Shown piece after piece: positions 63,623 to 64,000 of a stretch of 64,000 nt of DNA. The position numbers were made by a program, and so were the translations under genes. Numbering within the stretch: position 1 is the stretch's first letter; the number at the start of each line of letters is the position of its first letter. The notes below the pieces were generated by a model that made no database searches, was not told the DNA's origin, and was given only the letters and a program-made list of their open reading frames with translations. The DNA comes from Rhodobacterales bacterium (GTDB lineage Bacteria > Pseudomonadota > Alphaproteobacteria > Rhodobacterales > Rhodobacteraceae). The DNA lies in assembly GCA_002746935.1 (NCBI GenBank), contig PDRW01000022.1, positions 110,939 through 174,938 of the forward strand, in the 5' to 3' direction.

Positions 63623-64000
63623 GCCCCCTCCCGCCAACGCAAGACATGGGCTTTCAGCGGGCTGAACAGCATGCCGTTGAGCCCCCCGCCGATGAACAGG
63701 CAGACCACGATCCAGCCGAACAGCGCCGGCGTGTCCATATTGGTGCGGGTCAGCGAAAAGGCATAGCCGATGCCATCGGCCGCGCCCAGCACCTCGGCCA
63801 GCACGACGATGCGGATCCCCATGCCCGTCGCCAGCGTCAGCGCCGCGAACAGGGTCGGGTAGATCCCCGGCAGGTAGATATGGCGCAGCCGTTGCATCCG
63901 TCCGGCGTGATAGACCCGCGCCATGCGCAGAAGCCCCGGGTCGATCGCCTCGATGCCGGCGCGGGTATTGGCATAGACCATGGGAAAGATCAGCAGCGCG
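63619..64000 (-). CDS. ABC transporter permease, C-terminal part (cut by window edge)
   Basis: This is the C-terminal 126 residues of a binding-protein-dependent permease of the SsuC/TauC type, with VYHAGRMQRLRHIYLPGIYP matching the loop that docks the ATPase (EAA-like). Two or more helices follow. The frame is open to the window edge. It overlaps the broken ATPase gene by ATGA. Since that ATPase is inactive, the whole importer is probably non-functional unless another ATPase serves it. Confidence 0.82.
   Translation of the reverse strand, partial: ALLIFPMVYANTRAGIEAIDPGLLRMARVYHAGRMQRLRHIYLPGIYPTLFAALTLATGMGIRIVVLAEVLGAADGIGYAFSLTRTNMDTPALFGWIVVCLFIGGGLNGMLFSPLKAHVLRWREGA

Overview
The window is a high-GC, gene-dense chromosomal segment that reads as an alphaproteobacterium of the Rhodobacterales/Rhodobacteraceae type. 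The evidence is a GcrA cell-cycle regulator, a 41-residue L36, an alphaproteobacterial SerC with a structured leader, a DinB carrying an N-terminal Cys4 knuckle, a Flp-type minor pilin relative and a GC-rich intergenic repeat of the kind common in that order. This assignment comes from recognising protein families, not from a database search. Almost all genes are housekeeping genes. I see no prophage, transposase, CRISPR array or integron.

Layout. 1-7.1 kb: the N-terminal part of phosphate acetyltransferase (cut by the window edge), two membrane proteins, rpsO and pnp with a small secreted-protein gene between them, and a lower-GC class II Fic gene. 7.2-11.2 kb: serine biosynthesis, with serC-serA on the minus strand divergent from serB. 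11.2-18.2 kb: mutL-rmuC, a DUF3775-like gene, a histidine phosphatase with a saccharopine dehydrogenase-like gene, rpmJ, tRNA-Val(GAC) and an N-formylglutamate amidohydrolase. 18.2-27.8 kb: dinB, a stomatin/NfeD pair, pyrF, clpB, pyk and a second formylglutamate amidohydrolase. 27.9-32.4 kb: a candidate structured RNA with its own terminator, then paaI-paaK-tetR (phenylacetyl-CoA entry), an acyltransferase and a CdsA-like cytidylyltransferase. 32.4-34.2 kb: three unrecognised small genes and an isochorismatase-type hydrolase. 34.3-45.3 kb: argD-argF, gcrA, a membrane-anchored Zc3h12a/NYN-type RNase, rimO, carB and two convergent PAP2/Aur1-type membrane enzymes. 45.5-55.6 kb: aspS, a pilin-like peptide, a response regulator, methylmalonyl-CoA epimerase, a CysZ-like protein, a nitroreductase, DUF167, a divergent sulfotransferase and branching glycosyltransferase pair, a HIT protein and a zf-CHCC protein. 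55.7-64 kb: polA, a polar amino-acid ABC importer, a TorT-like binding protein, and a decaying operon of permease, broken ATPase, cupin and broken cupin.

Points that stand out. (1) rimO has lost about 23 residues, including the second cluster-binding cysteine of its UPF0004 domain. carB lacks about six N-terminal residues, and an ABC ATPase and a cupin each have an internal loss with a frame change, so several genes here look internally trimmed. (2) Positions 27964-28036 fold on paper into an exact three-way junction with a GCAA tetraloop. A textbook terminator follows, and a promoter-like sequence precedes it, just upstream of paaI-paaK. (3) Gaps between convergent genes carry strong palindromes. 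Two of them share the same 32-base core, which suggests a dispersed terminator-like element. (4) Short tandem duplications recur beside stop and start codons, including a 27-base unit repeated 3.3 times before paaK.

Most of the genes form ordinary small operons with ATGA overlaps (mutL/rmuC, acyltransferase/cdsA, argD/argF, nitroreductase/CysZ, importer permease/ATPase, second permease/ATPase).
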